NCBI RefSeq assembly: GCF_020731355.1
Contig: NZ_JAJFZK010000003.1
Location: 124,001-188,000 of the forward strand
DNA from: Bacillus sp. REN16
Lineage (GTDB): Bacteria > Bacillota > Bacilli > Bacillales > Bacillaceae_L
Direction: 5' to 3'
Length of the DNA stretch: 64,000 nucleotides
The notes under the pieces are model-generated. The model was not told where the DNA came from, ran no database searches, and was given only the letters and a program-made list of their open reading frames with translations. A program made the translations under genes and the position numbers. Below are positions 55,749 to 64,000 of the stretch, piece after piece. Position 1 is the first letter of the stretch, and every line of letters begins with the position of its first letter.

Positions 55749-57986
55749 TTAATGGCTGCCTATCATTGTATCTTCAAATGATATTTCTGTTTCCAGTATA
55801 TCTTCTTGTCCAGCTTTTCTAACAAATATGATCGCTTTGAAGACCCCGCTTAAGTTCCGTTCTTTCCGATTTACTTCTTTCTCTACCAACCCTCTAGCAA
55901 CATCACGGCTCCAATCTAAAAACGCGACGAACCTTAAGCTGTCCGGATCATAAAGCACAATCCCGTATTCATCTGCTCCGCCTGGCAGGTATAATTCATA
56001 TCGAAACATATCCTCTTTATCCCCTTTTCCAAATTGAAAACCCATAATTCGGGGATAATCAGGTTCTTCAATTACGTACATATAGGGAATATGGTAGCGG
56101 CTCTTCCCTTCCTTTAAAAATAAATTTCCGTGGTGCAGTCCAGCACCAATGATACTCGGCGTAATATCAAGACCAATTGTGATGACCTTTTTTTGTCTTG
56201 GTTCGACTGTAAAGGGAATTGGTAAGTCCCATTGGATTCCTTTTTTGTTTTTTGGAATTTCAAAGGAATACATCTTTTCTTTATCTGACTGATTATCTAT
56301 CGTTATTTTTATCCTTTTTTCCGTACGTTTATCCTGGTGGTAAAGCATTCCGGCCGAAAATGAGCCTGGATAGATTAACGTTTCCGAGTGGATGGCTTCG
56401 TGGAGTTGAATTCTGCCCGCTCCCTGTTCATACGGCTTGTACAGAGTTCCATCCTCTTTTTCTAAAAGTCGTGCCGTGTTCATCAGTGCCGCTTTTACCT
56501 GGTCAGGTGTCCAATCAGGGTGTGCCTGCTTTAAAAGCGCACTTGCCCCAGCCACATGCGGTGCCGCCATACTCGTTCCCTGCATTTCCTCGTAACCATT
56601 TGGAATCGTGCTGTCAATCGCAACACCAGGCGCTACCACATCTGGCTTAATCGCCCATGTGTGCGTAACAGGACCTCGTGAACTAAATGATGCAATAGTA
56701 TCTTTTATTTGCTGATATGAGGTTTTGACAACATTGTTTTGGGACTTGATTTGTTTTTTTAGCCATTCTCCGTCAGCCTTTGAAAGTGACGCGACTGGAA
56801 TGGGAAGCTCCTGTTCAAGTGAACCCGCGAAGTTTCCATCCGTGTTGTTATAGATTAGCACTGCAATCGCTTCTGCCTTAAATGCGCGAACGGCTTTTTC
56901 TGTAAAAGTTATTTCCCCTCTTTCCATCAAGACAATTTTGTTTTTTACCTTTGGGAAGTTTTCTTCATTCCCAATATCCGCTTGAGCGATTTCATATTTC
57001 TTTTGCAGTTTCCATGGTATTGAGCCTTGAAGGGGTTGGAGCTGTATTTTTCGATCAGCAAATCCGATTGTTAAATATGGCAAGGTCATGGGCGGCGTCG
57101 ATGCGCCAACAGATATTGCCCTAGATGATGTTCCTGGGGAACCTACCGTCCAAACATTTGGCCCTGAATTTCCACTTGATGTAACAGCAACAATTCCTTT
57201 TTCTGTTGCTTTATCCAGCGCGAGACTTGTTGGCCAATCCGGCCCATTGATGGTATTGCCAAGCGAAAGATTAATGACATCCACTTTATCCTCAATTGCT
57301 TTGTCAATTGCTGCAATTACCTGTTCAGAGGTTCCCATCCCCCCTGGCCCAAGTGCACGGTAGCCTATTATGTCAGCCTCAGGTGCAACCCCTTTAATTT
57401 TGCCATTCGCGGCAATTATGCCTGCAACATGGGTTCCGTGCGAGGTGTTTCGCCCTTCAACTCCCCTTGTCTCCATTGGGTCGTCATCCCCATCAACGAG
57501 GTCATAGCCACCTGCATAATTTCTTCTAAGGTCTGGATGTGTATAATCAACACCCGTATCGATCACCCCGACCTTCACGCCATTTCCCGTTAACCGATGA
57601 TCCTTTTTGTCAAAGTGACTGCGAATCTCGTCCCCTCCAATAAAAGGAACACTCTCCTCTACAGAAGCTTGATAGGTCGCAACGGGGGAACTATGCCTAA
57701 TGCCAGATTCCGATTTTAATTTTTGAATATCACGTCTTTTTCCTGTTACCGAAAAACCAGGAAACACATGCTTGTATATATGGTTAATTTTTATGGAGGA
57801 ATCGGTTGTTTTTATTTTTTCAATTAAAGTCTTTAATTGATTTTCGTCCGTGATGATGATTTCATGCACCTGTTTGTCCATATCCTCTTGAGGCAATGGG
57901 GGCCTGTCCGGATAGCGATGTGCATGGGCAGGAATGGTTGATAATAGGAGGGTCATACACAAACAAATTGCCAGTAACATTCTCAC
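55749..57986 (-). CDS. Secreted subtilisin-family (S8) serine protease with PA domain
   Basis: A 745-aa secreted protease. GTG 57986 is chosen because AGAGGTGG lies seven T residues upstream. Residues 1-24 are a signal peptide (LLAICLCMTLLLSTIPAHA). An I9-type propeptide follows (EIIITDENQLKTLIEKIK to about 100). Catalytic Asp is in VGVIDTGVDYTHPDL, His in NTSHGTHVAGI and Ser in QGTSMAAPHVAGA. A protease-associated insert lies between His and Ser (VLIYNNTDGNFAGSLEQELP). The last 200 residues are beta-rich. The layout matches Vpr-like minor extracellular proteases. The terminator of upp overlaps its ribosome binding site. Confidence 0.93.
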   Translation of the reverse strand: MRMLLAICLCMTLLLSTIPAHAHRYPDRPPLPQEDMDKQVHEIIITDENQLKTLIEKIKTTDSSIKINHIYKHVFPGFSVTGKRRDIQKLKSESGIRHSSPVATYQASVEESVPFIGGDEIRSHFDKKDHRLTGNGVKVGVIDTGVDYTHPDLRRNYAGGYDLVDGDDDPMETRGVEGRNTSHGTHVAGIIAANGKIKGVAPEADIIGYRALGPGGMGTSEQVIAAIDKAIEDKVDVINLSLGNTINGPDWPTSLALDKATEKGIVAVTSSGNSGPNVWTVGSPGTSSRAISVGASTPPMTLPYLTIGFADRKIQLQPLQGSIPWKLQKKYEIAQADIGNEENFPKVKNKIVLMERGEITFTEKAVRAFKAEAIAVLIYNNTDGNFAGSLEQELPIPVASLSKADGEWLKKQIKSQNNVVKTSYQQIKDTIASFSSRGPVTHTWAIKPDVVAPGVAIDSTIPNGYEEMQGTSMAAPHVAGASALLKQAHPDWTPDQVKAALMNTARLLEKEDGTLYKPYEQGAGRIQLHEAIHSETLIYPGSFSAGMLYHQDKRTEKRIKITIDNQSDKEKMYSFEIPKNKKGIQWDLPIPFTVEPRQKKVITIGLDITPSIIGAGLHHGNLFLKEGKSRYHIPYMYVIEEPDYPRIMGFQFGKGDKEDMFRYELYLPGGADEYGIVLYDPDSLRFVAFLDWSRDVARGLVEKEVNRKERNLSGVFKAIIFVRKAGQEDILETEISFEDTMIGSH

Positions 57987-58027
57987 AAAAAAACCACCTC
58001 TTTGAGATAGCATTTCTCAAAAGGTGG
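57987..58027 (-). terminator. upp terminator that buries the protease ribosome binding site
   Basis: CCACCTCTTTGAGA at 57994-58007 pairs with TCTCAAAAGGTGG at 58015-58027 (one bulge); the minus strand then has seven T residues directly followed by the GTG start of the protease. The descending arm contains AGAGGTGG, the protease ribosome binding site. Confidence 0.88.
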
Positions 58028-58062
58028 TCGAATATGAATGTTTTGTCTAGTAACAATTCGGT

Positions 58063-58692
58063 TTACTTTGTTCCGAATAGTCGGTCCCCAGCGTCTCCAA
58101 GACCTGGTACGATGTATCCATGGTCGTTTAGCTTCTCATCAAGAGCCGCAATATAGATATCTACATCCGGATGGGTATTTTTCATCGCTTCAACACCCTC
58201 TGGTGCAGCAACAAGACACATAAACTTAATATTTGTAGCGCCACGTTTCTTCATCGCATTGATTGCTTCAACAGCTGAACCACCTGTAGCAAGCATCGGG
58301 TCCACCACGATAAATTCACGTTCTTTAATATCAGAAGGCATTTTAAAATAATACTCAACTGGCTGCAATGTTTCAGGATCACGATAGAGCCCAACATGGC
58401 CTACCTTAGCAGCAGGGATCAAGTTTAAAATTCCATCCACCATACCTAAACCAGCACGAAGAATTGGCACAATCCCAATCTTTTTCCCAGATAAAACCTT
58501 TGAGCTTGCCTTAGCAACAGGTGTTTGTACTTCTACTTCCTCAAGTGACATATCACGAGTAATTTCAAATGCCATTAAGCTTGCGACCTCATCAACTAAC
58601 TCGCGGAATTCCTTTGTCCCTGTGTTCATATCACGTATGTATGTAAGCTTGTGTTGAATAAGTGGGTGATCAAAAACGTACACTTTCCCCAT
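58063..58692 (-). CDS. upp: Uracil phosphoribosyltransferase
   Basis: A 209-aa salvage enzyme making UMP from uracil and [24 protein letters not shown] opens it, [19 protein letters not shown] is the N-terminal signature, [16 protein letters not shown] the PRPP loop, and [17 protein letters not shown] the uracil-binding C-terminus. It follows glyA and precedes the protease, with atp beyond, as in B. subtilis. Confidence 0.97.
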   Translation of the reverse strand: MGKVYVFDHPLIQHKLTYIRDMNTGTKEFRELVDEVASLMAFEITRDMSLEEVEVQTPVAKASSKVLSGKKIGIVPILRAGLGMVDGILNLIPAAKVGHVGLYRDPETLQPVEYYFKMPSDIKEREFIVVDPMLATGGSAVEAINAMKKRGATNIKFMCLVAAPEGVEAMKNTHPDVDIYIAALDEKLNDHGYIVPGLGDAGDRLFGTK

Positions 58693-58928
58693 CGTTCATC
58701 TCTCCTTTTTTGAGTATGCTTCTTTTAGATGTTGCATTTTTAGAATTTCCATCAGCTGAAAAAATAACACCACGAACTGTATTTTTCTCACTTCAATAAA
58801 TTTTACAGAAAAAACAAAGCATGTTCAAGATGAAACTACATTTTAAAATGTTCAGTGAATTCATTTACAATTTTATACAAAATGATATCACAATCATATA
58901 AAATATATATTGAAATGAGGTCGATTGC

Positions 58929-59048
58929 ATGAAAGGAGCCACGGCTATCATTGCTGCCCGTCAAAAAATTGTCGAAGGTGCTGTTGGAATGGCACAAATG
59001 GCAATCAAGCAACTCAAGCAAAAAAGCAGGCAGAATTCCGAAAAATAA
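58929..59048 (+). CDS. 39-codon ORF resembling a fragment of an SPFH-domain protein
   Basis: ATG 58929 follows GAGGT at seven bases and the frame closes at TAA 59048. The product (ARQKIVEGAVGMAQMAIKQL in the middle) closely resembles, from memory, the helical C-terminal segment of Firmicute SPFH/band-7 proteins, which reads ARQKIVEGAVGMVEMAL. No other part of such a gene is nearby. It is either a small peptide gene that shares this helix or a relic of a transferred or deleted gene. It lies on the opposite strand to upp and glyA. Confidence 0.5.
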   Translation: MKGATAIIAARQKIVEGAVGMAQMAIKQLKQKSRQNSEK

Positions 59049-59163
59049 ACAGTAATTTGGGTTGTGCGCCCGGATTAAGGTCCTGGCGTTTTTTGGGGTT
59101 TGGGATGGTTGATATTTAGGTTTTCTAGGCTTACCAGGGGGCTTTGATTGGATCATTTTAAAA

Positions 59164-59256
59164 ATATCGGACATAAAATCGAATATATCGGACCAATTTT
59201 TAAATATATCGGACATTGAATTTTGGATATCGGACTTAAATCTAAATATATCGGAC
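59164..59256. repeat. Five ATATCGGAC boxes at exact 21-bp intervals
   Basis: Boxes start at 59164, 59185, 59206, 59227 and 59248. Several are preceded by A-rich sequence (AAATAT). The bases between boxes differ freely, so only the box and the period are kept. It lies between the 39-codon ORF and the glyA terminator. Confidence 0.9.
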
Positions 59257-59282
59257 AAAAGCAGCTGGCGACGGTTTAACTA

Positions 59283-59318
59283 AAAAAGGCAGGAACTCCA
59301 TAATGGGAGTCCTGCCTT
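59283..59318 (-). terminator. Terminator of glyA
   Basis: AAGGCAGGA-CTCC pairs with GGGAG-CCTGCCTT around ATAAT (59286-59318); the minus strand continues TTTTTTAG. Confidence 0.9.
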
Positions 59319-59326
59319 CTAACTTC

Positions 59327-60568
59327 TTAATACTCTTTATAAAGTACAAACTTGCTAGTTAGTTCTTCTACACGCTGGCTTGCTTCTGCTAACTTCACTT
59401 CGTCTTCAGCATTTTTCAATGCAAACGCAATGATGGACGCAATTTCATCCATGTCCTCTAAACCAAAGCCTCTGCTTGTTACAGCTGCTGTACCGATACG
59501 GACACCACTTGTTACAAATGGGCTTTCTGGATCGAATGGAATTGTGTTTTTGTTAACTGTGATACCGATATCGTCAAGAACCTTTTCAGCCACTTTACCA
59601 GTTAAACCTAATGAACGTACATCAACTAGTAACAAGTGATTATCAGTTCCGCCAGATACTAGACGTAAGCCTTCTTTTTGTAGAGACTCTGCTAATCTAA
59701 CTGCATTGGCCACGATATTTTTTGTGTATTGCTTGAACTCGTCTGTAAGTGCCTCTCCGAACGCTACTGCTTTTGCAGCGATTACGTGCATCAATGGGCC
59801 ACCTTGGATTCCAGGGAAGATCGATTTATCGATTTTCTTCGCAAATTCTTCTTTACAAAGAATCATGCCACCACGTGGGCCACGTAATGTTTTATGAGTT
59901 GTTGTTGTAACGAAATCCGCATATGGAACTGGGTTTTCGTGAAGACCTGTTGCCACCAAACCTGCGATATGAGCCATATCAACCATTAAGTATGCGCCCA
60001 CTTCGTCCGCGATTTCTCTGAACTTTTTAAAATCAATTGCACGCGGGTATGCACTCGCACCGGCAACGATAAGCTTTGGCTTATGCTCCAGCGCTTTAGC
60101 ACGTACATCGTCGTAATTGATTTGATGTGTTTCTGGATCGACTCCGTACTCCACGAAATTATATTGAATTCCACTGAAGTTTACCGGACTGCCATGTGTT
60201 AAATGTCCACCATGGGAAAGATTCATCCCAAGTACAGTGTCACCTGTCTCAAGGATTGTAAAGTATACGGCCATATTTGCTTGTGCCCCAGAGTGCGGCT
60301 GCACATTTGCGTGCTCTGCGCCGAAGATTTCCTTCGCACGGTCTCTTGCAATGTTCTCCACAACATCCACATGCTCACAGCCACCATAGTAACGACGACC
60401 AGGGTACCCTTCTGCATATTTGTTTGTTAATACAGAACCTTGGGCTTCCATGACTGCTTCACTTACAAAGTTTTCAGATGCAATCAGTTCAATTTTAGTA
60501 CGTTGTCTTTGCAGTTCATCTTGTATTGCATGAAATACTTGTTGATCTTGCTCCGATAAATGTTTCAT
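59327..60568 (-). CDS. glyA: Serine hydroxymethyltransferase
   Basis: A 413-aa PLP enzyme interconverting serine and glycine with tetrahydrofolate, the main one-carbon source. The PLP Lys is in [15 protein letters not shown] near residue 226; [30 protein letters not shown] and [12 protein letters not shown]-type motifs are present. AAGGAGG lies just before the ATG. In B. subtilis it is PurR-controlled; only weak PurBox-like CGAA motifs are visible upstream. The 315-bp spacer 60569-60883 holds the ywlG terminator and the glyA promoter region, nothing else. Confidence 0.97.
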   Translation of the reverse strand: MKHLSEQDQQVFHAIQDELQRQRTKIELIASENFVSEAVMEAQGSVLTNKYAEGYPGRRYYGGCEHVDVVENIARDRAKEIFGAEHANVQPHSGAQANMAVYFTILETGDTVLGMNLSHGGHLTHGSPVNFSGIQYNFVEYGVDPETHQINYDDVRAKALEHKPKLIVAGASAYPRAIDFKKFREIADEVGAYLMVDMAHIAGLVATGLHENPVPYADFVTTTTHKTLRGPRGGMILCKEEFAKKIDKSIFPGIQGGPLMHVIAAKAVAFGEALTDEFKQYTKNIVANAVRLAESLQKEGLRLVSGGTDNHLLLVDVRSLGLTGKVAEKVLDDIGITVNKNTIPFDPESPFVTSGVRIGTAAVTSRGFGLEDMDEIASIIAFALKNAEDEVKLAEASQRVEELTSKFVLYKEY

Positions 60569-60840
60569 TTGGAATCCTCCTTTTATTCGATGTATGAAAT
60601 ATTCTGCTAATTTGAAAAATACTTTTTCATTGTAACACTTTTATTCGGTAGTAGGAAGTTTAGTTTTTGATTGGAATTGTGTGGAAAACGCTTTAAAATG
60701 AGGTTGAGATCAGTTGCGGCAGTGCTGCTATTGGGTTTTATGTGAACTCAAATAATTTTCATTTTTTTGTAAAACACGAACATTTATCATTTTTTATTTT
60801 AATATCGTTCACTTATTTTATTAACTTCACAACGAAAGAA

Positions 60841-60878
60841 CCACAGGAATCGTCCTCTTTTTCCTAGGCTCCCTGTGG
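60841..60878 (-). terminator. Probable terminator of ywlG
   Basis: CCACAGG at 60841-60847 pairs with CCTGTGG at 60872-60878 with a partly paired interior; TTCTTTCG follows on the minus strand. Confidence 0.6.
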
Positions 60879-60883
60879 CACCA

Positions 60884-61456
60884 TTAGCACTTTTTATTTT
60901 CTTTTTTATCCGGATAGACTGCTCGTTCGCCGCCGATGAGCTTGGGTCTGGCTTTGGCCATTGTGACGTGTGCCCCGCCAAGTTCTTTTATTGAACTTCG
61001 AATTGGTACCGCAACATGCTTTAGATGCATGCCGATGAAGGTGTCACCAATATCAATTCCAGCTTCTGCTTTAATAAATTCAACCACAACCGGATCGTTA
61101 AAATGTCCGTAGGCATAGGTTGCCATTGCGCCGCCTGCTGTTCGGACCGGGACTACTGTTACTTGCTCATAATTTTTATGTATTGCGATTTCCCGTTCAA
61201 GAACCAATGCACGGTTTAAATGTTCACAGCACTGAAACGCGAGCTCTACACCCACATTTTTACGAAGCAAAGCCAACTCACTAAAAATCATTTCTGCCAC
61301 TTCTTCAGATCCAGCTGTTCCGATTCTTTCACCGATGACTTCACTCGTACTGCAACCGACTACGAGCAGTTCTCCTTTTGTCAACGAAGCCTTTTCCGCA
61401 AAATCCGAAAGAATCGTCCGAAGCTGTCCTCGCCACATTTCAATGTCCGCTACCAT
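60884..61456 (-). CDS. ywlG: UPF0340/TIGR01440 family protein YwlG
   Basis: A 190-aa soluble protein of unknown function. AGGAGG lies eight bases before ATG 61456. Conserved blocks are [20 protein letters not shown] near residue 35, [14 protein letters not shown] near 78 and [15 protein letters not shown] near 105. It always lies between rpiB and glyA in Bacillus, as here, so it is probably transcribed with rpiB and ywlE. Confidence 0.93.
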   Translation of the reverse strand: MVADIEMWRGQLRTILSDFAEKASLTKGELLVVGCSTSEVIGERIGTAGSEEVAEMIFSELALLRKNVGVELAFQCCEHLNRALVLEREIAIHKNYEQVTVVPVRTAGGAMATYAYGHFNDPVVVEFIKAEAGIDIGDTFIGMHLKHVAVPIRSSIKELGGAHVTMAKARPKLIGGERAVYPDKKENKKC

Positions 61457-61521
61457 TCCCAAAACCTCCTCATGTAAATTGAATGCGCCTGATTAAAAAA
61501 AGTCCTCAGGCGCATCATCTA

Positions 61522-61971
61522 TTACTCTTCAGAACTGTTTTCGTATTCTGTGATTTTATTAATTCTGTTTGCATGGCGACCGCCTGAGAATTCGGTTGTA
61601 AGCCATGTTTTTGCGATTTCCAAAGCAAGTCCAGGTCCAATAACCCGCTCGCCCATCGCCAGGATGTTGCTGTTATTATGCTCGCGGGTTGCCTTTGCAC
61701 TAAAAACATCATGGCAAAGGGCACACCGAATGCCATGAACCTTATTTGCAGCAATACTCATTCCAATTCCAGTTCCGCAAATTAAAATGCCGCGATCATA
61801 CTCTCCATCCGCCACTTTTTTCGCAACCGGCAGGGCATAATCCGGATAGTCAACAGATGTCGAGCAATCACACCCGAAATCATCATATTCAATCTTAAGT
61901 TCGTCCAATAAATTTTTAATTTCCTCACGCAATACTAAGCCGCCATGGTCTGAAGCAATTGCCACTTTCAT
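61522..61971 (-). CDS. rpiB: Ribose-5-phosphate isomerase B
   Basis: A 149-aa RpiB/LacAB-type sugar isomerase. MKVAIASDHGGLVLREEIKN is the start, VDYPDYALPVAKKV and CGTGIGMSIAANKVHGIRCA follow, the active-site Cys being in LICGTGIG. In Bacillus this YwlF protein is the pentose-phosphate isomerase. It is preceded by copy C of the structured repeat. Confidence 0.95.
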   Translation of the reverse strand: MKVAIASDHGGLVLREEIKNLLDELKIEYDDFGCDCSTSVDYPDYALPVAKKVADGEYDRGILICGTGIGMSIAANKVHGIRCALCHDVFSAKATREHNNSNILAMGERVIGPGLALEIAKTWLTTEFSGGRHANRINKITEYENSSEE

Positions 61972-61991
61972 TGTAAATCCCCCTATAAATC

Positions 61992-62177
61992 AAATGCGCC
62001 TTGGCGTATTTGAGCCCGATTTTTTTCGAGCTTGCTCGAAAAGTTACCTTTGAAAAATCGTGGCATCCGCCGGAGGCTTAACTTTATTCAGATGGAGTTT
62101 GAACCCCGACTGAATTGTATACTCTTTTTGCATTCATCCCCACTTGTAGAAGTAGGGGACTTCTGCTGAATAAAGTT
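61992..62177. repeat. Structured dispersed repeat family 1, copy C
   Basis: AAATGCGCC pairs with GGCGTATTT (61992-62011). CGATTTTT (62017) pairs with AAAAATCG (62053-62060), where copies A and B have CAGATTTT/AAAATCTG. The inner hairpin is CGAGC-TT-GCTCG. GGCATCCGCCGGAGGC is at 62062-62077. AACTTTATTCAG (62080) pairs with CTGAATAAAGTT ending at 62177. The last loop is enlarged to 74 bases. Confidence 0.87.
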
Positions 62178-62232
62178 ATATGCGCCTTGGCAGGATTCCC
62201 GGCCAAAAGACAAATATTTACCTTTATTATAC

Positions 62233-62270
62233 CTAAAAAAGAACTCCCGAACCAAAATAGGAGTTCCTTA
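62233..62270 (-). terminator. Terminator of the chemoreceptor gene
   Basis: AAGAACTCC pairs with GGAGTTCCTT (62239-62270, one bulge); TTTTTTAGG follows on the minus strand. Confidence 0.75.
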
Positions 62271-62279
62271 TTTTAAAAA

Positions 62280-63566
62280 TTATAATGTAAATCGTTGAAT
62301 GGTCTGCTTTAATTGTCCTGCTTGGGTGGCAAGTTCCTGCGCTAAATTATCCACTTCACAAATGACGCTTGTTTGATGCTGGGTTGCAGCACTAACCTCC
62401 TGTGCACCTGCAGACGTTTGTTCTGCAATTGCTGCTACTTCTTGTGATTGCAGGGAGGTTGCTTGAATACGATCCATTTGTTTTTCTACCAACACCGCAA
62501 TTTGCTTCACCGCATCTGCTACTTCATGGACAGATGATGTCATTTCAGCAATAGACTCATTAGTGATCGATCCTTTTTTCGCCTCTTCGTTTGCAACCGC
62601 CACTTGTTCTGAAATTTGAACGACAACATTTCGAACCTCTTGCTGGATGTTTTTGATTAACTCAGAAATCCCTTGAACCGCCTTGGAGCTTTCATCCGCA
62701 AGCTTTCTCACTTCTTCTGCCACAACCGCAAAGCCTTTTCCATGCTCACCCGCACGTGCCGCTTCAATGGATGCATTCAATGCTAGCAAGTTCGTTTGGC
62801 CAGCGATATCGCCAACAAGTGAAATAATATGTTCTACTTCCTTTGCATTTGTCTCCAAGCGATTTACCGCCTCCAGTGAGGTTTGGTTATTATCAACGAG
62901 TTTATTAATTCCCGAGATGAGGGAATGCACAAGCTCTTTACTGTCATTCAACGTATCAACCATTTCAACCGATAGGTTTTGTGAGGTTTTAGCATTTTGT
63001 TGAACCTCTTCCGCAATTTGAATGACATCCTCAACTGACTCCGCCGTCTCCTGAATCGATATTGCAGAGCTGTCAGCCCCTTTAGAAATCTCAGAAATGG
63101 TTCGATTAATATTTTCTGCCTGTTCAGAGGCTAAACCCGAGGCTTTCGTAATCTCAATCACTTTTTCATTCGTATTTCCAAAGTTTTCTTCAATATTTTG
63201 AACCATTTCACGCAAATTTTGTAGCATTTTATTAAACGCAAGGCTTAAACTGCGAATCTCGTCATCTGAATTTGAAACAGGAACATCCTCTCGAATATCC
63301 CCGTTTGCAGCATGAATAGCCACCTGTTCAAGCTGTTGAAGTGGCTTAGTAATGAAGGATGCCGCAAAGTAAGCAAGAATCCCAGACCAGATAATCCCTA
63401 ATGCTAATGTGCCTATCACAAAAATTTGCTGACTCACCATTTCTTCAACGAATGGATACACAAAATAAATGAATAAAGCCGAAGTTGAATACGTGACAAC
63501 AGCTAAAATGGTTGTAAAGAGTACTAATTTTAACCTAAGACCAAATTTGTAGCGCCTTTTTTCCAC
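62280..63566 (-). CDS. Methyl-accepting chemotaxis protein
   Basis: A 428-aa transducer. Two membrane helices (residues about 13-36 and 46-68) with almost no extracellular loop, a HAMP domain ([20 protein letters not shown] and onward to about 125), then a long methyl-accepting coiled coil with the hairpin tip [35 protein letters not shown]. With so short a loop it probably senses membrane, redox or intracellular cues rather than an external ligand. In B. subtilis no such gene lies between ywlE and rpiB, so its position is specific to this lineage. Confidence 0.94.
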   Translation of the reverse strand: MEKRRYKFGLRLKLVLFTTILAVVTYSTSALFIYFVYPFVEEMVSQQIFVIGTLALGIIWSGILAYFAASFITKPLQQLEQVAIHAANGDIREDVPVSNSDDEIRSLSLAFNKMLQNLREMVQNIEENFGNTNEKVIEITKASGLASEQAENINRTISEISKGADSSAISIQETAESVEDVIQIAEEVQQNAKTSQNLSVEMVDTLNDSKELVHSLISGINKLVDNNQTSLEAVNRLETNAKEVEHIISLVGDIAGQTNLLALNASIEAARAGEHGKGFAVVAEEVRKLADESSKAVQGISELIKNIQQEVRNVVVQISEQVAVANEEAKKGSITNESIAEMTSSVHEVADAVKQIAVLVEKQMDRIQATSLQSQEVAAIAEQTSAGAQEVSAATQHQTSVICEVDNLAQELATQAGQLKQTIQRFTL

Positions 63567-63584
63567 CCGATTTCCCCCCTGAAT

Positions 63585-64000
63585 CTACCTTTTTAGTTTA
63601 GAAAGTACTTGATCAATTAATGGTTCGAGTTCCGCGTATGTTTCTCTATATATTTCAACCGGTCCTCCAAAGGGGTCAGAAACATCCCCATTTCCATCCA
63701 CATATTCCTTTAATGTAAACACCTTGTCGTGTGCTTCTGGAAAACTGTGAAGGATTGCCTGTTTATGATGACTAGTCATTGTAAAAATATAAGTGGCCCA
63801 CTCAATATGGTCTTGTGTTAATATTGAAGAAGAATGCTGACACTCCATTCCATTTTCCTGTAACACTTGAGCCGTATTAGCTGATGCAGGACTTCCGTTT
63901 CCCGCAAAAATTCCTGCTGATTTGACTTCTATGTTTTCGCCGGACTTATTTCGTAAGATAACCTCTGCCATCGGACTTCTGCATGTATTTCCTGTACAAA
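63585..64000 (-). CDS. ywlE: Low-molecular-weight phosphatase, protein-arginine phosphatase type (5' end outside window)
   Basis: The frame is open to the window edge. Its first visible codons give the phosphatase P-loop CTGNTCRSP, followed by MAEVILRNKSGENIEVKSAG and the general-acid region VSDPFGGP near the C-terminus. The Thr in the P-loop (GNT) is the residue that gives YwlE its phosphoarginine specificity, in contrast to Ile in tyrosine phosphatases. It reverses McsB marks that target proteins to ClpCP. Gene order ywlE-(MCP)-rpiB-ywlG-glyA supports the name. Only the first few residues are missing. Confidence 0.93.
   Translation of the reverse strand, partial: CTGNTCRSPMAEVILRNKSGENIEVKSAGIFAGNGSPASANTAQVLQENGMECQHSSSILTQDHIEWATYIFTMTSHHKQAILHSFPEAHDKVFTLKEYVDGNGDVSDPFGGPVEIYRETYAELEPLIDQVLSKLKR

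Noticed and set aside
59164-59256. 21-bp phased boxes considered as a small CRISPR or as coding repeats
   Set aside because: Boxes are only 9 bp and the gaps 12 bp. A minus-strand frame 58836-59258 translates the boxes as repeated MSDIF-like units, but it has no ribosome binding site and crosses a clear plus-strand ORF.
60660-60680. GGAAAACGCTTTAA upstream of glyA as a cre box
   Set aside because: It mismatches fixed positions of the consensus (first T and G, and the final C), unlike the perfect box at 18593.
60569-60720. PurR operator ahead of glyA
   Set aside because: Two CGAATAAAAG motifs are present, but they do not form the inverted CCGAAC pair with about 16-bp spacing.

Overview
The window looks like chromosomal DNA of an endospore-forming, flagellated, naturally competent Bacillaceae (Bacillus or Neobacillus-like). 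The gene order follows the Bacillus subtilis ywl-glyA-upp-atp-ywzB-murAA-spoIID-spoIIQ and spoIIID-mbl-flhO-flhP-fabZ-ywpF-ssbB-ywqA neighbourhoods, and the proteins are close to the B. subtilis families. Almost every core gene is on the minus strand, so the window reads biologically from 64000 down to 1. No rRNA, tRNA, insertion sequence, prophage or CRISPR array was seen.

Layout from high to low coordinates. 64000-58063 carries ywlE (protein-arginine phosphatase, cut by the window end), a chemoreceptor, rpiB, ywlG, glyA and upp. 57986-55749 is a secreted subtilisin-type protease. 55401-48011 is the complete F1Fo ATP synthase operon (atpZ, atpI, then B-E-F-H-A-G-D-C) behind a near-consensus sigma-A promoter. 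47617-45798 is an ECF sigma factor with a DUF4179 anti-sigma-like partner and a probable autoregulatory promoter. 45401-34667 is an 11-gene complex I operon, nuoA-B-C-D-H-I-J-K-L-M-N, without the NADH-input genes nuoE, F and G. Its NuoC has a very long Ala/Lys repeat extension. 34496-28586 carries ywzB, murA, spoIID, a VanZ-like gene and spoIIQ.

28462-18394 is more accessory. It has a yxlE-F-G-like ABC transporter, a cupredoxin, a ywrC/ywrD-like regulator and gamma-glutamyltransferase followed by two half-size chromate transporter genes and pcp, an NCS2 nucleobase permease, a second half-size chromate transporter pair, and the 5' end of an acetate-type sodium symporter operon. That operon runs on to 13481. 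It comprises a small membrane protein, a DUF4212 subunit, the SSS symporter, a cNMP/CBS/DUF294 protein that is frameshifted here, and a DnaQ-like exonuclease. A perfect CcpA cre box lies just upstream of its first gene.

13183-6546 holds spoIIID, mbl, flhO, flhP, an EpuA-type gene, fabZ, a lipoprotein, ywpF, ssbB and a small coiled-coil gene. 6141-2460 is a GntR-ABC transporter-exported protein-ECF sigma operon with repeated TTAATACAC operator-like boxes. The first 1.3 kb carries the end of a SNF2 helicase gene and a 41-codon gene.

The most distinctive content is between genes. There are at least four tandem-repeat arrays with exact periods: 53 bp, 40 bp, 52 bp with a higher-order pattern, and 21 bp. 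There is also a dispersed structured repeat present in three copies (8917, 11513, 61992) whose stems change in a compensatory way, and a second dispersed repeat at 7862, 10456 and 12762. Function of these elements is unknown. All assignments rest on reading motifs and gene order by eye; no database search was run.
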